From Zymoseptoria tritici IPO323 (taxonomy: Eukaryota > Ascomycota > Dothideomycetes > Mycosphaerellales > Mycosphaerellaceae): a DNA stretch of 64,000 nt. The notes below the pieces were generated by a model, which did no database searches, was not told the DNA's origin, and saw only the letters and a list, made by a program, of their open reading frames with translations. A program made the translations under genes and the position numbers. Positions within the stretch are counted from its first letter, which is position 1. Each line of letters begins with the position of its first letter. The stretch covers positions 2,379,573 through 2,443,572 of the forward strand of contig NC_018211.1 in the NCBI RefSeq assembly GCF_000219625.1, given 5' to 3'. Below are positions 24,680 to 36,330 of this stretch, in pieces.

Positions 24680-25580
24680 ATTGTACTTGTTTATATAGGC
24701 TAGTCTACCTTTGCACCTGATCTGAACTGAAGCCCTATCCAAGCCCTTGCTCCCGGCTCTTTTGGCCGTCTTTAGAGGGGAGGAAATAGACCTACGCTCC
24801 TACGTAAAGCGCCTCGCGATGCACAGCACCGCAGCTACTCCCAGCCCAACTACGTTTTACAGTGTCCTTTTAACCATCTCCCGAGTTGACCAAACTGCCA
24901 AAAAGAGAGACTACCGATAGGCTAATCTACATCCTAACGCATAATATCGCTCCGGTAATTGCTTACTGTCTATTGTACCTTAGGTTTCCAAACCTCCTAG
25001 GTAACGGACGAGGTGTGCGTCTCCTTATCCGCCTGAAACTGTAACCCCGTCTCGTTAAGGGGGAACATCCCGCTTTAAGACTGTCCGGTAGAGCTCTGTC
25101 CTCCCTCTGTCCGGCGTATCTACTATCGGAGATATTCGATTCTAATCGAGCTACTTGCACACTAGTCTATAAGTGCTTCCCGAACGGTTTAGGGAGTGCT
25201 GTCTTCCCTTCGGCTAGAATTCCTCCTCTAGCAATTGTCGTCGTCCACTCCTCTCCCCTACTACGCTGTCGCCTTCGCATTCCTCTAAGCCTCCTACTAC
25301 TCTATAGAGGTACTAGTTTTCTTCCTCCCGCTCCCCGGCTTTAAGAGGAAGCAGCCGCAGATCTAGGGTATACGCCTTATATCTACTGCTAGGCCTTCCG
25401 GATAGAGTTAATCGTCCGGTGCGGAGCCAGTCCGGGCCTCGCTAGTCGCCTACGTCTCCTACGTCGCAGCGCAGCCTTTTAACGTCCTACCGATCGGACG
25501 CCTACTTTCATCTCGAGGGAAGAGACTCCTTTTCGATAGGGTAAACACCCAATTTATCCTTAAGGGATGATCTCCGCTTT
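24680..25580. other. Less RIP-mutated segment without a recognised gene
   Basis: CA and TG are frequent (for example 24,840-24,900), so this sequence escaped much of the mutation around it. Open frames are short and none looks like a known protein. It may be the 3' flank or an insertion at the end of the LINE at 25.9-30.2 kb. Confidence 0.4.
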
Positions 25581-25589
25581 TGCGTCCTA

Positions 25590-25906
25590 GGTCGACGGAG
25601 CTACTTTACGTCCTACCTATCGGACGGAGCCACTTTACGTCCTACTTATCGGACGGAGCTACTTTACGTCCTACTTATCGGACGGAGCCACTTTACGTCC
25701 TACTCATCGGACGGAGCCACTTTATATCCTACTCATCGGACGGAGCTACTTTACATCCTACTTATCGGACGGAGCCTTTTAACGTCCTACTCATCGGACG
25801 GAGCCTTTTAACGTCCTACTTATCGGACGGAGCCTTTTAACGTCCTACTTATCGGACGGAGCCTTTTAACGTCCTACTTATCGGACAGAGCCTTTTAACG
25901 TCCTAC
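25590..25906. repeat. 29-bp minisatellite, about 11 copies, at the LINE 3' end
   Basis: The unit GGAGCCACTTTACGTCCTAC plus TTATCGGAC repeats with single-base variants; the last units carry CCTTTTAACG instead of CCACTTTACG. The array lies immediately downstream of the ORF2 stop of the minus-strand LINE. The 86-codon open frame over it is only the translation of a 29-bp period. Confidence 0.9.
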
Positions 25907-28900
25907 TTAGGACAGTGTGTACTAGGTCTGTGCCGCTACTTCCTCCGCTTCCTCCTTCGTAGCTTCCTCCTTCGTAATCTTCGTCGAGATTCGCTCGAGG
26001 ATCTCGTTAGCTCGCTCCTAGCATCCTATATTTAGAAGGAAGTCTACCTTAGTAAACTTCGTGTTCGTAGTGCCTATTTTCTTATGCATCTTCTGCTTCG
26101 CCTATCGTTCCTTCCTCGAGAGCCAGCTCGTCCTATTTTCCTAGTAGCAAGTCTCGTGTCCTCGGATGAATTTGCTCGTATAGACGTAGAAACTATAGGT
26201 ATAGAAGGTTCTACGCCGATACTAGAGGAAGCGCTTCTAGAAGGACCGCAGCGCCTTTAAAAAGTAATCGGCTCTTCGTAAGTCCTACTTTAGGCGGCTT
26301 TCTTCTAGTATAATCCGGGTTAGGCTCTACTTCTTAGCCTCTTCGGCTATATCTTCCTCTCTCTCCTAGCGTAGGAACCGCTAGACAGAACGGCGGTCTT
26401 CGCTAAGGCTTCGGTCGCGAGGCCAGGACTTAGGTGTCTTGCGGTACTTCTCGTAGAGCTTGTCCTCCGTTAAGCGCCGGAAGAACGCTTTAGGTTTCCA
26501 GATTAGTAATCTTAACTTCCGCAGCGGACTTTCTTCCAGAGCGTGCTTCTTTACGACCTAAAAGCCAGTTTTTAGTGCCTTAAATCGCGAGGGTAGGGCG
26601 GAGATTCCTAGGAGATTGCGAGTAAAGTAAGGGTTAGAAGCATAACCCGAGATCTACTTCGTTAGCTTCGCAACGTCCTTAGTCGTCTCGTCCTAGAACT
26701 TAGGAGAGTCCTTGGCAAACGCCGCGAGGAGAGGCGCGCTATACTTGAACATTAGTACGAGATACTGCTAATAGACTCGTAGGCGATGCGCGAAGCCCTA
26801 ACCGTCCGCGTCGAGGGTTAGGAAGTTGCTTCGTTTCCCGGCCTATTCGAGCCGGCTCTTAAGGTGCCTCCTTAAGTTAATCCCTTACGCCGTTACGGGA
26901 AATCCGAGGTAGGTATATACCTCTCTCCTCAGTACCTCCGCACTAAAGAGGTAGATCGCCTCCTGCGAAGACGCCGGTACTAGATAGGCGCATTTTTTAA
27001 TGTTTAGGGCGATGCGGTTAGCGGAGGACTAGCGCTCGAGGATCTAGATTAGTACACGCACCTCGTCTAAGTCGCTAGCGAGGAGAACACTATTATCGGC
27101 GAAGAACAGCGCGCGAGGAATCGGCAGCGCCGCGGGCATAACGTCGGAAGAGCCGGCCAGGGCGAGTGTCCCAGGTCGATTTAAGTCCTCGAGCAAGCTA
27201 TCGATGAAGATGTTAAACAGATAGGGCGAGAGGAGTAAGCCCTGCAGAACTCCCCTCGTCCGCGGAAACTACTAAGAAGCCGTACAATCCGAAACGACAA
27301 AGGACCAGACGTCGAAAAAGCAGAGGCTCGTAATCAGAGCTAGCATATTCTCCGGACATCTCCGCCGGCGTAGAACGTCCGCGAGCAGTACATAATCCAT
27401 AACGTTAAAGGCAGCTTAAAAATTAAGGAACACGGCGTCTATAATCCGGCTTAATTCGAGGAGGGCGTGGACAACCGCAGTGTTCGTTATGGTAGAGTAG
27501 TAACTTCGAAATCCCGCCTAGTTAGGATACATCCTCGCCTATATCCTGCTATTAAAGCGCTAGAGGAGCAGGCGCTCGAAGACCTTTCGAAATATTGTTA
27601 CTAGCAAGATCGGACGAACATTATTAGTGTCCTTCGCTAGTATCGTACTATCCTCCCGTCGGGTCTTGTCCTTAACAACCAGACAGACGATAGTTTCGTT
27701 CTAGCTCTACGGCGTCTTACTATTCCGGAGATAGGAATTGTAGAGGGCGGCTAGGATCTAGAGGAAGCTCGTTGTCGCGAGGGTTTTTATTAGACAGATA
27801 TATACCCTATCGTTTCCGCAGGCCTTCGTAGCATCCTAGTAGGTAAGCTCCTACATTATCTCGTTAATCGAGAAGGAGAGCGAGGCGGATCGATCGTCGA
27901 TAGGAAACATCTCCCGTACTAGGAGGGTCGCCGTCGAGACGAATCGACTGGCAAATCCCTCCGTTACCTCGTCGATTGCTATTATCCCTCTCGCCTTCCC
28001 TGCCGGGGTCGGCACTAGTAGTATGTTCTCGTTCGCGCGGCGCTACGCTCTCTTATAGAGACGGACCGTCTTAAGCGTCCTGCTATCGGCGTCCGGATTC
28101 GGCTTTGCTATCGCCTTAAGACGCTAGTCCTTCTTCTTCTTACTACGGCGGCGTAGCCGCTTTAGCTTGCGAGTAGCGTCGTTATTATCCTTAGCTCGCT
28201 TTCGCTTCGGGTCTATTATCGCCTTTCGAGGCCTATCGTTCTTCTCTCTACCTCTATTCTTCTTCTCTCCGCCTCTATCCTTCTTCTCTCCGTCTCTATT
28301 CTTCTTCTCTCCGCCTCCGTTACTTATATCCTCCGCCTTTCGTCTACCCGGAGGACGATTTCGACAACGCGTAGAGGCGAGTCCTAGCATAGCTTCGCTT
28401 ACCTACTAGTAGAGCAACATAATTTCCGCATTCCGCTTATCTACATCGGCGCTTATATAGTACAGATGCCGTTAATGCCGCGCCCTTCTCTCCTAGCTAT
28501 AGCAGAGCGCCTGCGCCGTATCGTCGTCGTTTGGCCAGCTTATCGCATAGCATCGAAGTTAATACGGCATAGCTAATCTACCTAGAGTACCCGCAGTTAG
28601 GTCTAGCTAGAGGTAGAGCTAGTAGACATAGTCGGTATTTATCTTCTCTATCGGTCGCGGTAGAGCTAGCGTCGCATGCGGCAGCGTCCGGCGGACAAAG
28701 CAGTAGTTAGTCGTCAGTTGTTTCTCGCATACGGTATCTGTAATTGTAATCGGCTCCTAGATCGGTATTAGATAGGTTATCGCGGAGTCCTCGATCTATT
28801 ACGAGACGACCTTCCGTCTTAGAAGTAGCGACGCCTTCCCGCTCTAGAGAGACATCTTACTAAAGCGGACGTTAATATCTCCGAGAACGACATCCGAGCC

Positions 28901-29460
28901 GGCAACCGCCTCAAGCGTAGACCGGACCTTATCCGGCTTCCGCTTAGGGGGAAAGTAGACTCCGCTAATCGTTCCCTAGTCTGTCGGTAGGGTTATAGCG
29001 TCTATCCTAATAATCTACGCCTCGCCGGTAAGCTAACTTCGCGCGCGTACCGTCCCTATTACTAGAATCCTACAGCCTAAGCAACCCTTTCTCGGCACCG
29101 TATCGGGCTTTACCGTAGTCGCAATTACGCGGTAATCCGCTTAGCACTTCTTATACTTGACGAACTAGGTCTCGACGATAAAGAGGTAGTTAAGGACGTC
29201 GTCGTTAATTAGCGCCGCTAGGATCGGCTACCTATTATCCCCTAAGCCCTAGATGTTAATATATCCAATCCTAGCATTCCTCCTAGTCTCGCGACCCGCG
29301 AGAGGACTCGCCTCCCCTAGATGCCTCTCGACTCTCTCTCTTAGAGGATGCTCCTCGAGTCTCTCTCTTCGAGCCTAGGCTATCCTCCCGTCCCGCCGGC
29401 TCCTCTTCTAGCCCCTACCGTATTAGCTCGGCTTTAAACTCGTCGAAGACGCTAGTACTC
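25907..29460 (-). pseudogene. LINE ORF2: endonuclease, reverse transcriptase, charged C-terminus
   Basis: Reading leftward: an apurinic-type endonuclease about 29,250-28,650 (VVLGDINVRFSKM near 28,880); a very basic linker at 28,390-28,124 with repeated GGEKKNR/GEKKDR; reverse transcriptase about 27,900-26,960; thumb YLGFPVTA near 26,900; and a long charged C-terminal region ending at TAA 25,907-25,909. RT landmarks are GFRSYYSTITN, RGVLQGLLLSPYLFNIFIDS and the catalytic box. The box reads FADN (near 27,090-27,105) where FADD is expected; a single TpG to TpA change explains the lost aspartate. Several TAG codons interrupt the frame. CA and TG are still fairly common, so this copy is only partly mutated. 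The family is Tad1-like but distinct from the two full LINEs in the window. Confidence 0.8.
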
Positions 29461-29464
29461 TTCG

Positions 29465-30232
29465 CCTTCTGCCGTACTACTTACCTTTTGAATTTGTTAT
29501 TAGCTTCTTAATAGTAATTAACAAACTCGCGGACCTAATCCGTAGACGATCTCCTAAGAAGGTTTACGGAGCGGGGTTAGAGTAGTTTCCGCTTACGGTC
29601 TACTAAAGGAGAGGTCGGTTTCGTTCGTAGCTTCGGCTCCGCAGAGAGAATCTAGAAGGTCTTCGCTTTCGGGGAGGGCGTTACCAGTTCGGCACGCGCA
29701 GCTAGGTCCGCGATCTATAGCCTCTACCATCCCGACGAAGAGAACAGAAAGGGAGTAAGCTCCTTTGCCTTTATAGGAGAGGGTATATCCGGAGAGGGTA
29801 CGAGGGGAGGAAGGACGGATGCTATAGAAAAGGGCGAGAGAAGGTCGTAGTCCTTACTAGGAAAGAGGTCGTAGGGTCGCACCTCGGGAGGAATACTCTT
29901 CCCTCCGCGCTTCTCCTCGACGGAACAGTATAGAAGACTCTTCCTCCGCTGTCTCTCCTCGATTGACTCTACTTACGCGTCGTTCGGGCTAGGCGGTAGG
30001 GCTCCGTTTGTAGCGGGTCTCGATTCCTTCTAGTGCTCGCTTACGCCGTCTTTAGGTCTAGGAGGGTCCGGAGGATCTTTACTTAAGCAATAAGGAGGAC
30101 CTTCGTCCGAGCGATAAGGAGGACCTTCGCCTAGGGTATATAGGAGGCGGTTAACCGATCGCTTCGTCTCCTTCGCTACGCGGATTAGGCAGGCCTTAGC
30201 GTATTTCTAAAAGAAGGGTATCTACCTTATAT
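29465..30232 (-). pseudogene. Probable ORF1 or 5' part of the minus-strand LINE
   Basis: Upstream of the endonuclease, the minus strand keeps a mostly open, Pro/Lys/Glu-rich frame with short repeats (GPPYRSDEGPPYCLS near 30,070-30,120). TAGs again replace likely Gln or Trp. No zinc knuckle or RRM could be identified. The assignment to ORF1 is by position only. The plus-strand LINE inserted at its outer edge at 30,248. Confidence 0.4.
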
Positions 30233-30247
30233 ATAACTCGGGTATAC
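30233..30247. repeat. 15-bp target-site duplication, left of LINE copy A
   Basis: ATAACTCGGGTATAC is repeated exactly at 35,838-35,852. Confidence 0.92.
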
Positions 30248-31208
30248 ACGCCATCGACATCCGCACTTCCATTGCACACCCAATATTGACCCGTTCATTA
30301 CCAAACACGCACTATTCGAAAGCCCTTATCAAGGCCGTTCTAACGAACCCGCATTTACCCCGCTACCCTCAAAACCTACGCCGCTACTAGAGTTTAAAGA
30401 TTCACCTTGTTGCCCCCTTTGGGGTGCAAATTTTGCTAAACTCCGGGATTTGGCCCCCACCTCCGAAACCTTATTTCGACCTTACCTCCCCTACACTCGG
30501 AATATTCCCTATTTAGGGCATTACACAAGGAAGGTTCACAACCTATACTACAACACAACACTCTAACATACTACAACACAACTAATACGCCGCCGATTCG
30601 GACGCCGTGTAGCCCGTTTGAAAGCCCTCGACGAGAGCTTTTATTCTAGCTATTAAACGCCTAATTTAGTCGAATTTTGAAAGAGCTAAAGGCCAAATAA
30701 GAGCAGTGTTCCCAGGATACACAAACATACATATACACTTAGTTCTCTCTACACTAGAGTTACCTATTGTCCTACGCCGCCGAGAGAGGAAGCTAAAGGA
30801 GCAGTGTAGTTTAGTAAGGACGAATTTGCACCTCTAGGGATTAGAGTAGTAGTACTAGCTATATAGCTAGATACTCTATATAGAGTATAGGCCTACCTTT
30901 CCCTAGAGACAAAGGTTGTCCCGAACCTGCTACCGCTACCCGCAGAACGCCTCTAAAGCCTGCTATAAAGACGCACGTTACTACAGGCTAGAGTACTTCC
31001 TAGAAGCAGAGGTATATTTATATATCTCTTCTCTCCTCTTTAAAGTATACCTTCTCCTATACTACTTAATAGTAGGGAGAAGAGTGCCCTAGTGTCGCAA
31101 GTAGGCTAGGACCCGAACGCGATTAGAAATAGAGACGAACAAGCAGCCCTCTCGGCGTAAGACTGCTGAGCCTCTTTTCAAACAACAAACAACAACAACA
31201 ACAAGACA

Positions 31209-32381
31209 ATATCTACCGAGACGGAAATGATAGACGCAGGCTTAGCCCCTTAGACTCTAAAAGCTACGGCTAGAGGGGACAAGGAAGTTACGTTTAAGTC
31301 TCTTAAAACCCTGCCGTTGCCGGAGGAACTACTAAAAAGAACCGGCATTCCTTTCCTACCTAGGAAAAGGCAAAACCCCTTCGATTTTAGTAACTCCCCG
31401 ACTTACAGCCCTTCTCTCGGAAAGAAACAAACACTCTCTTATACGCCTGCGAACGAGAAGATCCTACAAGCCCGACAGCTACTAGTCGAAGCGGCGGGGG
31501 ATCTAGTCGGGTTTCTAGGAGAACAAACCCGGGTTCTCGACCTTCTTAAAGTCTTTCGGCACTTTACCGAGCGTACAGACTTTAAGATAACGTCCCAAAT
31601 CCTCGCAAAGCAAGTCTCGAACCTAGAAATAATAACAAAGAAACTAGCAGCATAGGCTAAGAAGCCTACTTTCGTAGACGTTGTTAAGGGAGACAGCGGA
31701 TCTGCTACCTCTACCTCTACCTCCTCGACAACAAAGACAACACAACAACAACAACAACAACAATAACAACAACAGTAGACGACCGTCTCCCGGAGGGCTA
31801 GCAAGCCGAAAGAACAAGCAGAACCGATGCCTCTTATCCTTATACCAAAGGATAAAGAGAAGGAACTCGACTAGATCGCAACCCGAGACAAAATTAACGA
31901 CGCTCTTAAAGGCGAAGACCAAGAGCTAGCTGTCCTTACGATAAAGAAATCATTTTAGGGTAACATTGTCCTAAACTTTACAACAGAGAAAGCCCGCTAA
32001 CGAACGATCGATAGCCTTATTAAGGTTACCGATATCGTAGGCGAGGCACGGGTAATAGAGGACTCTCTCTAGCACAAGGTCGTAGTCTACGGCGTCTCGA
32101 CCGCAAACTTTAACACGCTAACGGGCCTATAGGACATTTAACGAGAAATTAAGACCTTTAATAGAGGTCTTAAACTCGCAGGCACCCCGATTTAGCTAAC
32201 AAACGAAGAGAGAAGAAGGACTCTTACTAGGGCGACAGTTCTAGTAGGTTTTGCTACCGAGGAGGAGGCAAAAAGGGCTATTTAAAACTGTCTATATATA
32301 GGCGCGGACAGCCTAAGAGTTAAGAAGGCGAAGGATCGTATATAACAGAAAGGGAGGCCCCTAGAACGTTCTACATGCTAG
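31209..32381 (+). pseudogene. LINE copy A ORF1 (gag-like), 390 codons
   Basis: The first protein of the LINE, presumably an RNA-binding particle protein. The start codon reads ATA at 31,209 where copy B has ATG (56,583), a TpG to TpA loss. The frame stays open at 31,317-31,655 (PEELLKRTGIPFLPRKRQ). A (CAA)n tract follows near 31,740-31,775, then a more conserved C-terminal part with an RRM-like flavour (ATVLVGFATEEEAKRAI near 32,225). Internal TAGs match Gln or Trp. The TAG at 32,379 is also present in copy B and is the natural end. It overlaps the ORF2 start by seven bases (ATGCTAG). Confidence 0.8.
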
Positions 32382-35300
32382 AACACTCTCTACGGATTTT
32401 CTACGTTAATCTTAACCGATCTATCGAGGCTATAGAGTCTACCTTAGACGTCGCGGTTAAGCAGAAAGCCGACCTTCTACTAGTCTAGGAACCGTGGACT
32501 ATAGAAGACCCGATAATAGGCTACAAAGAGACAAGATCTATCGCACACCGGGAATACAACTAGCTGTTCCTAACGACTACGGATTCGACGATCCGGCCAA
32601 GAACAATGCTATATATTAGCACAAGACTTAACGTTAATATCTCTCCTATTTTATTAGACGACAGCGACATACTTTCCTTTGTTATTTTAGACAAGAAGGG
32701 CAACAAGATCTAGATAGTTAATCTCTACAACGAGAAGGACCTTCGGGATACCGAGAACCCGCAAAACCGACGAACAACAGAGAGAATCCTCTACTCTCTA
32801 CGCAACACGTTCCTTCCAAACACTCTACTAGTAGGAGACTTTAACCTTAGACACCCGTCCTAGGATCCGAGGGGAAAGGATACTACTAGCGCCCGCGAAT
32901 TTATAGAGTAGATAGAAGACTAGGGCTTTACTCTACGTAATACGATAGGTGTCGGGACCTTTTATAGGCCGCACCTAGACGCAGAGTCGGTCCTAGACCT
33001 TACGTTCACAAGAGGATCCTTATCTACGAAAGAAATCGACTAGAGAACGATTCCGATAGGCTTAGACTATAAGGCTATATCTATAGACCTTATTAGCGCG
33101 CAAGATCGAGCCCAATAGAAGAAAGTAGTTCTAGATATAGCTTCCGCGGATTAGGAACTGTTTACAGATCTCCTAATAAGCAAGGCGACGTCTATTAACT
33201 ATACGAACTCCCTCGACGACATCGTAGACTCCTTTACCTTATGTATTACTAAATCGATGCGGGGAGCAATCCCAGAGAAAGTAGTATACGCCTACGCAAA
33301 ACCTTAGTAGAATAGAGAGCTACGCACGCTACGCCGTACAATATCTAGAACATATAGACAGACCTTTACCTACAGACGTACGCCGACGCTAGACGAGAAA
33401 GAGGCGTATACGAAAGCGAGAAACGAGTACTTCTAAGCTATTAAAACAGCTAAGAAGAACCACTAGAACACTTTCCTTGAAAAAGAAGACTCGAAATCTA
33501 TCTTTAAAGCTATGTCCTATACTAGGAATAGCAGCCGAAGACAGATACCTACGATAAACAACGAAGATTCTTTCGAGGGGAAATGTAAGGCCTTCTCCGA
33601 AGCCTTATTTCCGCGCCCTCCTGCCGAGGAACCTCTACCTAGCCGTTAGGAAGCGTACACAGCCGGGGATTAGGGCTAGACTACGCTAACCGAAGAGGAA
33701 CTCGCTGCCGCCTATAGCACGAAGATAGTAAAAGGAAAAACGCCGGGCCTAGACGGCATTACGCAAGCTATTATTAGTAAAGCGTACAGCGCTATTCCTA
33801 TTACCTTTCTACGTATATACAGTAGGCTACTCGACGAAGGACACTACCCCCGATGCTGGAAAGTTGCGACAGGCGTAGTTCTAGCAAAGCCGGGAAAACT
33901 AGACTATTCGGTCCCTAAGGCCTACTAAGTTATCTCTCTCCTAAACTGCCTCGGCAAGATTAGCGAGAGAATACTTACAAAACGCCTAAGGATTATCGTA
34001 GAGACGAAGCCCCTTCTACACGACTCGCAGTTAGGAGGGCGAAAGAAGAAATCGGCTATCGATACGGTGCTTCTTTTAACAAACGAAATCGAGGAGAATC
34101 GAAGAAAGAAAAAGAAGACTTCGGTTATCTTCCTCGACGTAAGAGGAGCATACGACTACGTTGCAAAGAACCGACTATTAAAAATAATAATCTAGTTAAG
34201 GCTTCTACATAGCCTTATACGTTAGGTTCAGTCGTTTATAAGCAATAGACGCCTACGAATAGCATTCGACGGACAGATATAGGAATTCTAGGACGTAGAG
34301 ATCGGCGTTCCGCAAGGCAGCCCAATGTCTCCTATCCTCTTTCTTATCTATACGCGCGACATATTCTTCTCGCTATAAGGAGTTACTCCTAGTTCCTACG
34401 TCGACGATATTAGACTATCTACCTCGTCTACGTCCCTTAAGAAGAACTCTAAGGTACTAGAACGTAAGGCAAGAAGGCTAATAGACCTAGGAAAGAAGAA
34501 CTCGATTACTTTCGACCTAGCAAAGACAGACCTAGTACACTTCTCGAAAGGGAAAGGGTCCGATTGCCCGGTAATTCTTCCAAATAGCGACATTGTTCGC
34601 CCAGCAAAGAAAGCGATAAGGTAGCTTAGGATTTAGCTAGACGCCGGTCTTACCTTTAAGGAGTACATTGCAATAAGATCGGCACAAGCACAAGCGGCAT
34701 TCTATCGATTAGAAAGACTAGCAAATACTAAACGCAGTCTATCTTCTATATCGTTAAGAAAGATCTACCTAGCCTGCGTTACTACAATAGCAGACTACGG
34801 GGCCCCGGTTTAGTAGTAGTCGAAAAAGAGCATAAAACCTCTAGTATCTCTACAAAGTAAAGCTTATAGAAAGATCCTAGGCGTTTTCCGTACCGCCCTA
34901 AACGTCCTGTCCGAGGTAGAGTCAAATCTCTTCCCCCCGGATCTACGCCTAGAGAGATAGTCAATTTTATACTCTCTACGCGCAGCAAAGCTACCCGAAA
35001 ACCACCCCGTAAGACTCGCTATCTAAAGCGCGCCTTCGGATACGCGAGAAGTCCGACACGAGGACTCGAGAGAGATACTTCCGCAAAAACGACAGAGAAC
35101 ATAGATACAACTACTCTATTATCGACTCCGACAATACAAGCATTTCGTAGAACACGAGAGGGCTAACTACGCAAAAGACGATCTCTTTAGCGTCTAGAAA
35201 ACCCGATACGAAATAGCAAGACAATAGGAGATTAACAAGGTACCTAGGAATACAAATAGCTACCTTAGTCGATTTCTATAGAGCTCGCTAGGAAAACATA

Positions 35301-35620
35301 GAATAGGAGGAAGACGTGCTTTAACTAGTGCCTTCTATACTATCCTATTAGGACACGGATACCTAAAGTCCTATCTCTATCGCTTTAGACACGTAATAAC
35401 GCTAGACTGCCCTTACGGACGACGAGAAACAGCAGAACACCTCGTATGTAGCTGCCCTATCTACGATGTATTTAGGCTACTACCGCTACGACAAGCACAA
35501 TCTCTACTAGAAATAGTAGAAGATAAGGAACTCCGGAAACACCTTACTACCTTTCTCTCGGATACAAAGATTGCTTCTAGGTCCTAGCACCTAGCAAGAG
35601 GCGAAGACGAGACCGTCTAG
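32375..35620 (+). pseudogene. LINE copy A ORF2: endonuclease and reverse transcriptase, 1,081 codons
   Basis: Endonuclease at residues about 1-240: ADLLLV early on, LVGDFNLRHPS near 32,830, and a VLDLTFTRGS-like end near 32,995. The reverse transcriptase spans about 33,700-34,650, with GGRKKKSAIDTVLLL, IFLDVRGAYDYVAKN, IGVPQGSPMSPILFLIY and the catalytic box SYVDDIR near 34,397. A C-terminal CCHC-type motif (CPYGRRETAEHLVCSCP) lies near 35,410-35,458. Both Asp of YVDD survive, but many TAG codons interrupt the frame (for example in the final SRSWHLARGEDETV, where copy A has TAG for Trp). The length equals ORF2 of copy B exactly, so no indels have accumulated. Confidence 0.88.
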
Positions 35621-35753
35621 CCTACACTCCTTTTACTTTTCCTTATTTGTCTTTCTTTAAAGTCCTTCGATACTAGCTGGCTACTATCCTAGGCACGGGT
35701 CTTTCCCTAAGGTTAAGAGATACGAGAGAACAACGATTGTACATAGATAGACT

Positions 35754-35800
35754 GCTGTCGCGAGACAGCCGTCCTACATAGTCATAGACTCCTACAGGAC
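35754..35800 (+). promoter_or_regulatory. Tandem 3' UTR hairpins of LINE copy A
   Basis: Hairpin 1: GCTGTC-GCGA-GACAGC (35,754-35,769), closed by a GNRA tetraloop. Hairpin 2: GTCCT...AGGAC (35,771-35,800) enclosing AGTC-ATA-GACT. The same fold with a different stem 1 sequence occurs at 3744-3795. A role as the RT recognition structure is inferred from other LINE 3' tails. Confidence 0.6.
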
Positions 35801-35837
35801 GTAAATGGAACAAACAAACAAACAAACAAACAAAACA

Positions 35838-35852
35838 ATAACTCGGGTATAC
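35838..35852. repeat. 15-bp target-site duplication, right of LINE copy A
   Basis: Exact repeat of 30,233-30,247, directly after the CAAA-rich tail. Confidence 0.92.
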
Positions 35853-36330
35853 CCGGTAAAGACAAAGGTTTTTCGACGGTTAACCCGAGGTTCCGTCTAG
35901 GAGTATAGACGGGTACCTAAACCTCGGGTTAGCCGAAATCCGAGACCGGGAATCGACTCTACGGGGTCGATTTAGTCTAGAAGTACTCTACTACTATATA
36001 TCGAAGATACTTCTACTAGTAAATAATCTAGAAGGAAAGAGTCGGAGATAAGGTAGAGTTAAGAGTAGGGTAAACCTACTACCTATACTATATACTCGGG
36101 TTAACCGAAAGCTAGGGGTTAGAAAGGGTTCTACGGGTATAGAGTAGTCTATAAATAATCTATTACGGTCTCTAGGTAAAGATAAGATCTTAGACTATAG
36201 AGTATAAGAGGTATAAGTAAGAACAAGAGAGATATCCTTAGGTACCTTAGCTAGAGTAAACAACGTCTTAGACCCCTCTACCTAGTAATAGTAAGGGTTC
36301 CTAGGGTTTACTTTAGTTTAAAAGTACCCT
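35853..36330. other. Gene-free spacer with diverged satellite-like sequence
   Basis: Contains loosely repeated elements resembling the adjacent satellite (CGATTTAGTCTAGAAGTACT near 35,965; GGTAAAC...CCTACTACCTATAC). No coding frame was seen. Confidence 0.4.

Larger units (their letters stand above)
30248..35837 (+). mobile_element. Full-length Tad1-like LINE, copy A
   Basis: About 5.59 kb with 5' UTR, ORF1 (31,209-32,381), ORF2 (32,375-35,620), a 3' UTR with two hairpins, and a (CAAA)n tail. It is bracketed by a perfect 15-bp target duplication. The inverted copy B (51,956-57,530) matches it end to end with transitions as the main difference, so both came from one active source and were then RIP-mutated. 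The 5' UTR contains an imperfect inverted repeat, TTGCCCCCTTTGGGGTGCAA, at about 30,410. Confidence 0.92.

Noticed and set aside
24963..25160. 65-codon minus-strand frame in a less mutated segment.
   Set aside because: Basic low-information sequence without a recognisable motif, splice signals or partner; could be chance.
25580..25840. 86-codon open frame.
   Set aside because: It is the translation of a 29-bp tandem repeat; the protein repeats every 29 residues because three units make 87 nt.
28167..28409. 80-codon plus-strand frame.
   Set aside because: It is antisense to the Lys-rich linker of the minus-strand LINE ORF2, which is the real coding strand.
31439..31929. Several overlapping frames around the CAA repeat, on both strands.
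   Set aside because: Shadows of LINE ORF1; copy B shows the same frame 1 protein and no conservation in the others.
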